Of a stretch of DNA of 64,000 nucleotides, positions 60,406 to 64,000 are shown piece by piece. The notes below the pieces were generated by a model. It was not told the DNA's origin and did not search any database. It saw only the letters and a list, made by a program, of their open reading frames with translations. The position numbers and the translations under genes were made by a program. Position 1 is the stretch's first letter; each line of letters opens with the position of its first letter. This DNA is from Chryseobacterium paludis (lineage in GTDB: Bacteria; Bacteroidota; Bacteroidia; Flavobacteriales; Weeksellaceae). The stretch is taken from positions 1,302,001 through 1,366,000 of the forward strand of contig NZ_CP099966.1 of assembly GCF_025403485.1 (NCBI RefSeq), given 5' to 3'.

Positions 60406-61272
60406 ATGAAAAAATCATATGTATTATTACATCTGGCCGTCATACTGGCTGGGTTTACAGGTATATTCGGAAAACTCATATCTCTGAATGAAGGTCTGCT
60501 GGTTTGGTACCGGTTACTGTTTTCTTCCATTATTTTATTCCTCATTTTAAAATCGCTGAGAATCCGTTATACGATTTCAAATCGGGAAAAAGTCAATATA
60601 GCCAAAGTTGGACTGTTGATTACTTTACACTGGTTATTTTTCTATGCCAGTATTAAGTATTCCAATATTTCAATTGGTGTGGTTTGTTATTGCCTGACAA
60701 GTTTCTTCACGGCTATATTTAAACCATTGATCGATCGGGAGAAATTCAAAGTTTCCGAATTGCTACTCAGTACTTTTACACTTTTAGGAATCAGTCTGAT
60801 CTTTCATTTTGATGCATCTTATCAATTGGGAATTGGTCTAGGGGTTGTTTCATCTGCCATTGGCGCTTTATATACCATTTTCAATAAGCGCTTGGTTCAT
60901 CGTTATGATACCAAAGTAATTAATTACTATCAGATGATTGGCGGAACGGTTTTTTTAGGAGCTATCCTACCGGTTTATTTATACTTTTTCCCTGTAGAAA
61001 GTGTTATTCCGAGTTTGAAAGATATTGGCTATCTGATCATTCTCGCGCTTTTCTGTACAGTTGGCTTATATGTTATATTTGCGGAGGTTTTAAAGAAGAT
61101 TCCAGCATTTACAGTTAATCTAACCTTCAATTTAGAGCCTGTGTATGCTATTATCATGGCTTTTTTATTCTTTAATGAAAGCAAACAGGTTAACATGGCC
61201 TTTTATATAGGACTTCTACTGATCATTACTTCTGTTATTTTGCAGACATTAATATCGGTTAGAAAAAAATAA
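60406..61272 (+). CDS. EamA family (DMT superfamily) transporter
   Basis: 288 residues and ten membrane helices in two EamA repeats. LHLAVILAGFTGIFGKLISLNEGLLVWYRLLFSSIILFLI starts the first, and ALFCTVGLYVIFAEVLKKIPAFTVNLTFNLEPVYAIIMAFLFFNESKQVN is the second-repeat core. Members export amino acids or other metabolites. A leader ORF with Cys and Pro codons precedes it, which hints at amino-acid-linked control. Confidence 0.9.
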   Translation: MKKSYVLLHLAVILAGFTGIFGKLISLNEGLLVWYRLLFSSIILFLILKSLRIRYTISNREKVNIAKVGLLITLHWLFFYASIKYSNISIGVVCYCLTSFFTAIFKPLIDREKFKVSELLLSTFTLLGISLIFHFDASYQLGIGLGVVSSAIGALYTIFNKRLVHRYDTKVINYYQMIGGTVFLGAILPVYLYFFPVESVIPSLKDIGYLIILALFCTVGLYVIFAEVLKKIPAFTVNLTFNLEPVYAIIMAFLFFNESKQVNMAFYIGLLLIITSVILQTLISVRKK

Positions 61273-61277
61273 TATCT

Positions 61278-61310
61278 AAAACCCTCTTGTTATTATGATA
61301 AGAGGGTTTT
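61278..61310 (+). terminator. Intrinsic terminator after the EamA gene
   Basis: AAAACCCTCTT (61278-61288) and its complement at 61300-61310 form an 11-bp stem with an 11-base loop and a T-run end. Confidence 0.85.
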
Positions 61311-61477
61311 AATTTAAATCACAAAAAAGTGATAAATATGAATATCTTCTTACTTCACGTTTTCTGGGTTTAAACCTAAGGTTAACATAATAAAATCCTC
61401 TCAGAAATGAATGATTTATTCTCTATATTACAACTTAATTCTAAAATACACTACGTTACAAAAGCCTTAAATTAATG

Positions 61478-61505
61478 AAAGCCTATCTGAAAAGTGGCTT
61501 TTTTT
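61478..61505 (+). terminator. Terminator-like hairpin just before the GLPGLI gene
   Basis: AAAGCC (61478-61483) pairs with GGCTTT (61496-61501), followed by T4. It lies 14 bp upstream of the next start codon. A 15-codon ORF (61475-61522) starting MKAYLKSGFF covers it and overlaps the GLPGLI start by ATGA. This could be an attenuator or the end of a short upstream RNA. Confidence 0.4.
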
Positions 61506-61518
61506 ATCTCAATATAAT

Positions 61519-62334
61519 ATGAAAAACATACTTCTTTTTTGCTTTTTTTTACCTTCTTTATGTTTTTCTCAAGATATGAGATTCAGCTATCATTATAAAT
61601 TTGTTACAGATACTTTGAAAAAAGATGTTATCTCGGAAGAAATTATGATTTTAGACTTTAATGGCAAAAGTAAACAATCCATTTTCACCGGACTAAAACA
61701 CATCATATCTGACTCAACTATGACAGCAATGTCCCAGAAAGGGATTATGTTATTCCCTGATACTTCAATGAAAATCAAATATGTAGTAGAAAAAATTAAC
61801 AACAGTACAGTATATTTCTATACCCCGAACCATATGCCTAACCCTGTTTTAAAGATTAAAGATGACAGGAAAATAAATTGGGTAATATCAAATGAAAAAG
61901 AAAACATACTGGGATATACCGCTCAAAAGGCAACAACTTTTTTTGCAGGAAGACAATGGACGGCTTGGTTTACTACTAGTATTCCTATTTCTGATGGCCC
62001 ATATAAATTTTACGGCTTACCGGGACTGATCTTAAAAATTTATGATAAAACAAACACGCATTCATTTGAAATTATCTCTGTACAAAAACAAAAGTCTAAT
62101 TATTTGGTTTTAAATGATAATACTTATAAAGAGGCAAAGCAAATTACTTTAAATCAATTTGAACAGATATCTAAAGAAAGTCCATTGGAAAGATATAGAA
62201 ACAAAGCTTTTACCGGTGAAATAATTTTTCGTAACAACGAAGAAAAGCAAAAATTTTTGAAAGATTTAGATGCTCAAATACAAGAAAGTAATATACATGA
62301 TAATAATCCTATTGAGCTATTAAATAAAAAATGA
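61519..62334 (+). CDS. GLPGLI family secreted protein
   Basis: 271 residues. The signal peptide ends LPSLCFSQ. The name-giving motif is present in ISDGPYKFYGLPGLILKIYDKTNTHSFEI. The family is Bacteroidota-specific and often lies near TonB-dependent receptor or outer-membrane genes; its function is not known. It is followed by a terminator and stands alone. Confidence 0.9.
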   Translation: MKNILLFCFFLPSLCFSQDMRFSYHYKFVTDTLKKDVISEEIMILDFNGKSKQSIFTGLKHIISDSTMTAMSQKGIMLFPDTSMKIKYVVEKINNSTVYFYTPNHMPNPVLKIKDDRKINWVISNEKENILGYTAQKATTFFAGRQWTAWFTTSIPISDGPYKFYGLPGLILKIYDKTNTHSFEIISVQKQKSNYLVLNDNTYKEAKQITLNQFEQISKESPLERYRNKAFTGEIIFRNNEEKQKFLKDLDAQIQESNIHDNNPIELLNKK

Positions 62335-62344
62335 TGAGATTTGA

Positions 62345-62369
62345 AAAACCTCCGCAAACAGGAGGTTTT
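62345..62369. terminator. Bidirectional terminator
   Basis: AAAACCTCC (62345-62353) pairs with GGAGGTTTT (62361-62369) around GCAAACA. It lies between the convergent GLPGLI and SymE-like genes. Confidence 0.85.
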
Positions 62370-62381
62370 CTTATGAACTTT

Positions 62382-62600
62382 CTATAGTTGCTTTTTGAGA
62401 ATAATCTGATTTCTCTGAACCTTCACGACTACCCTGTCACCGGGTTCAAAGCCGCATTCCAGAACCCACTTCCCTGCTATCCTGATCTCAGGAAAGAAAA
62501 CCTGCCGATGGTAGGATCTTTCAAATGACTTATGGGAAACCGTAAGGTTACGGTCACGAACTTGTTTATTTTTACTATTATTCGCTTCTGGCTTTTTCAT
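62382..62600 (-). CDS. SymE-like toxin-family protein
   Basis: 72 residues. LTVSHKSFERSYHRQVFFPEIRIAGKWVLECGFEPGDRVVVKVQRNQIIL is the SymE core, a derived AbrB-like fold: RxLTVS, PEIRxAGKW and GFxxGxxVxV are all in place. E. coli SymE is an SOS-induced toxin whose mRNA is checked by the antisense RNA SymR. Here the gene is divergent from an XRE regulator, with four GGATAA repeats between them. Whether it is toxic, and whether an antisense RNA exists, cannot be told from the sequence. Confidence 0.85.
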   Translation of the reverse strand: MKKPEANNSKNKQVRDRNLTVSHKSFERSYHRQVFFPEIRIAGKWVLECGFEPGDRVVVKVQRNQIILKKQL

Positions 62601-62652
62601 ATCCGTGTTTTTATCCTGTAAAAGAAAGATTAAGACCTTAGATATTCAAGTT

Positions 62653-62745
62653 GGATAAAGGATAACTTATTCACTGTAATGGATAATTCAGAAGGATAAT
62701 TATACCAGGAACACTTTATTCTTCAAACTTAAAATTCTATATTTG
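62653..62745. promoter_or_regulatory. Divergent SymE/XRE control region with four GGATAA repeats
   Basis: GGATAA occurs at 62653-62658, 62660-62665, 62681-62686 and 62694-62699, all in one orientation; the second and third start 21 bp apart. The -7 element TATATTTG of the XRE gene follows at 62738-62745. The repeats are probable binding sites for the XRE protein. Confidence 0.5.
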
Positions 62746-62765
62746 TTATTATGACAAACACAGAT

Positions 62766-63176
62766 ATGCAAACTAAAAAAATACATCAGGGCCGAAATAT
62801 CAAACGTTTCCGTGAAATGTTAGGTATTAAACAGGAAGCCTTAGCTTTTGAATTAGGTGATGATTGGAATCAAAAGAAAATTTCCCTTCTCGAACAGAAA
62901 GAAACTGTAGAATCAGATATCTTAGAACATGTTGCTAAGATTTTGAAAATCCCGACTGAAGCCATTGAGAATTTTGATGAAGAACAGGCTGTGAATATTA
63001 TTGCAAGTACAATTAATAACCATGATCAAAGTGCTGTTATACAGTATAATCCTACCTTTTATCCTATTGATCAAATTATTAAACTTCATGAAGAAAAAAT
63101 CGAACTATACGAAAGAATGTTGAAGGAAAAAGATGAGATGATGACAAGATTGGAGAGACTTATGGAAGAAAAATAA
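62766..63176 (+). CDS. XRE family regulator with C-terminal coiled coil
   Basis: 136 residues from MQTKKIHQGRNIKRFREMLGIKQEALAFELGDDWNQKKISLLEQKETVESDILEHVAKILKIP, a clear XRE helix-turn-helix. The in-frame ATG at 62751 lies only 5 bp after the -7 element, at the expected transcription start, so I prefer the second Met. The C-terminal 35 residues (IIKLHEEKIELYERMLKEKDEMMTRLERLMEEK) form a heptad coiled coil for dimerisation. It is divergent from the SymE-like gene and may repress it. Confidence 0.87.
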   Translation: MQTKKIHQGRNIKRFREMLGIKQEALAFELGDDWNQKKISLLEQKETVESDILEHVAKILKIPTEAIENFDEEQAVNIIASTINNHDQSAVIQYNPTFYPIDQIIKLHEEKIELYERMLKEKDEMMTRLERLMEEK

Positions 63177-63208
63177 TTAAAATAATTTATTTTAAATGAT
63201 ATTAATAC

Positions 63209-63239
63209 CCTCTTGCAATACCTATTGCAAGAGGTTTTT
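63209..63239 (+). terminator. Intrinsic terminator after the XRE gene
   Basis: CCTCTTGCAATA (63209-63220) pairs with TATTGCAAGAGG (63223-63234) over 12 bp with a 2-base loop, followed by five T. Confidence 0.85.
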
Positions 63240-63275
63240 CATTAAAAACCAACAATTTATCATAAAAATATTTGC

Positions 63276-63317
63276 GTAGTTAAATAACTTCATATATATT
63301 TGTAGTCAAATAACTAC
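63276..63317. promoter_or_regulatory. Twin ArsR operators around the promoter
   Basis: GTAGTTAAATAACTTC (63276-63291) and GTAGTCAAATAACTAC (63302-63317) are two copies of a GTAGT-N6-ACTAC inverted repeat that start 26 bp apart. The -7 element TATATTTG (63295-63302) lies between them. This is a plain repressor layout for the ArsR gene that starts at 63321. Confidence 0.75.
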
Positions 63318-63320
63318 ACG

Positions 63321-63638
63321 ATGAACTTAAGAAGAGATGTATTTCAGGCAATAGCAGATCCTACCCGAAGAGCGATTTTGATGCTGGTAGCAACTCAATC
63401 TATGACTGCCGGAAGTATTGCCTCAAAGTTTGATACAGCCAGACCTACGGTTTCCAAGCACCTTCAGATTCTTACGGAATGTGAATTACTGACGCAGGAA
63501 CAAAATGGCCGCGAAATGATCTATCACCTAAATCCAAATAAAATGAAAGAAATAGCCGACTTTATAGAACCTTTCCGCAAAATGTGGGATGACCGATTTA
63601 ATAAACTGGAGGATATAATGAAAAAGTATCAAGGGTAA
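63321..63638 (+). CDS. ArsR family regulator
   Basis: 105 residues. The winged helix is [86 protein letters not shown], the SdpR-like group without metal-binding CxC. In Bacteroidota such genes are usually paired with an SRPBCC (AHSA1) gene, as here. The protein probably represses the pair through the two operators just upstream. Confidence 0.92.
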   Translation: MNLRRDVFQAIADPTRRAILMLVATQSMTAGSIASKFDTARPTVSKHLQILTECELLTQEQNGREMIYHLNPNKMKEIADFIEPFRKMWDDRFNKLEDIMKKYQG

Positions 63639-63771
63639 AAGGTTATAGGTGGGAGTTAAATTCTAAATTTTGAATTTTAGATTTTGAAATACCAAAACCC
63701 AGAACCCGTAACTCACACTCTCAAACTTGAATCCGAAACACCGTAGCTCGTAACACCAAAACTAAAAAAAT
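63639..63771. repeat. Low-complexity spacer in the ArsR-SRPBCC unit
   Basis: Contains an AAATTCTAAATTTTGAATTT inverted stretch followed by loose repeats of CGTAACTC and CCGAAACACC-like strings. It resembles the CATAACTCAT tract before cysN. No ORF or promoter is visible. Confidence 0.4.
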
Positions 63772-64000
63772 ATGGAACTCAAAACAAAAATTCACGCTGA
63801 AGACAACAAACAGGAAATACAGATAACCAGAGAATTTGATCTTCCTGTAGAGTTGCTCTTTAAAGCATATACAGAACCGGAAATTGTAGAACAATGGATG
63901 GGAACAAAAGTCTTAAAACTTGAAAATAAACAACATGGTGGTTATCAGTTTGAAACTTCTGATCCCAATGGAAACGTAGTATTTCGTGCACATGGAACTA
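63772..64000 (+). CDS. SRPBCC (AHSA1/START-like) domain protein, N-terminal part only
   Basis: 76 residues to the window edge; the frame is open. ITREFDLPVELLFKAYTEPEIVEQWMGTKVLKLE is the typical start of AHSA1-type SRPBCC proteins, which bind hydrophobic ligands in a helix-grip cavity. It is the partner gene of the ArsR regulator. The ATG at 63772 is the first in frame. Confidence 0.85.
   Translation, partial: MELKTKIHAEDNKQEIQITREFDLPVELLFKAYTEPEIVEQWMGTKVLKLENKQHGGYQFETSDPNGNVVFRAHGT

Noticed and set aside
1..64000. tRNA or rRNA genes, CRISPR arrays, IS elements, integrase or phage genes
   Set aside because: No cloverleaf ends, regular spacer repeats, transposase motifs or integrase motifs were recognised.

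Overview
The window looks like a chromosomal segment of a flavobacterium in the Chryseobacterium / Weeksellaceae group of the Bacteroidota. The supporting signs are the AT-rich sequence, the lack of Shine-Dalgarno sites, repeated matches to the Bacteroidota -7 promoter element TAnnTTTG, a type IX secretion C-terminal domain, a GLPGLI protein, a DUF3667 protein, short peptides with an ELKxIxG leader, and REP-like repeats of the type common in this group. I see no rRNA, tRNA, CRISPR array, transposase, integrase or prophage gene. Genus placement is inference from protein and repeat style only.

Region 1 (1-5.5 kb): a MocR/GntR-PLP regulator cut by the window edge, with an AhpD-like protein, an azoreductase and a DoxX protein on the same strand. 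The two target promoters share one architecture of twin ATCTGG repeats at a fixed distance from the -7 box. An SDR / AraC / SDR cluster follows. Region 2 (5.5-15.9 kb): a proline/hydroxyproline peptide island. A DPP-IV-like peptidase and an aminopeptidase P run leftward. An AraC regulator and the full L-hydroxyproline pathway (DapA-family deaminase, semialdehyde dehydrogenase, epimerase, FAD oxidase) run rightward, followed by an esterase lipoprotein. Region 3 (15.9-18.9 kb): REP/MITE-like repeats around a haem-motif lipoprotein.

Region 4 (18.9-33.2 kb): assimilatory sulfate reduction in one direction. The order is an Rrf2 regulator, cysH, cysD, cysN, serine acetyltransferase, cysteine synthase, siroheme methyltransferase, sulfite reductase flavoprotein and haemoprotein, a short ORF ending in Met-Cys-Met-Cys-Cys, a TonB-dependent receptor, and a precorrin-2 dehydrogenase fused to a TauE/SafE transporter. 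The set can be read as APS formation and reduction, sulfite reduction with home-made siroheme, and capture of sulfide as cysteine.

Region 5 (33.2-64 kb): a mosaic of small accessory modules. It holds several DoxX-type membrane proteins, AraC/TetR/HxlR/ArsR/LuxR/MocR regulators each beside one or two target genes, a PsiD-like pyruvoyl decarboxylase, a second MocR regulon that controls a solute-binding-fold protein without a signal peptide, two TetR/hydrolase pairs (one hydrolase frameshifted), an AraC gene broken beside an RclC-like gene, two orphan bacteriocin-like peptides plus a possible remnant, a proline-rich leader ORF before an EamA transporter, and a divergent SymE/XRE pair with GGATAA repeats between them. 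The right edge cuts an SRPBCC gene that follows an ArsR regulator.
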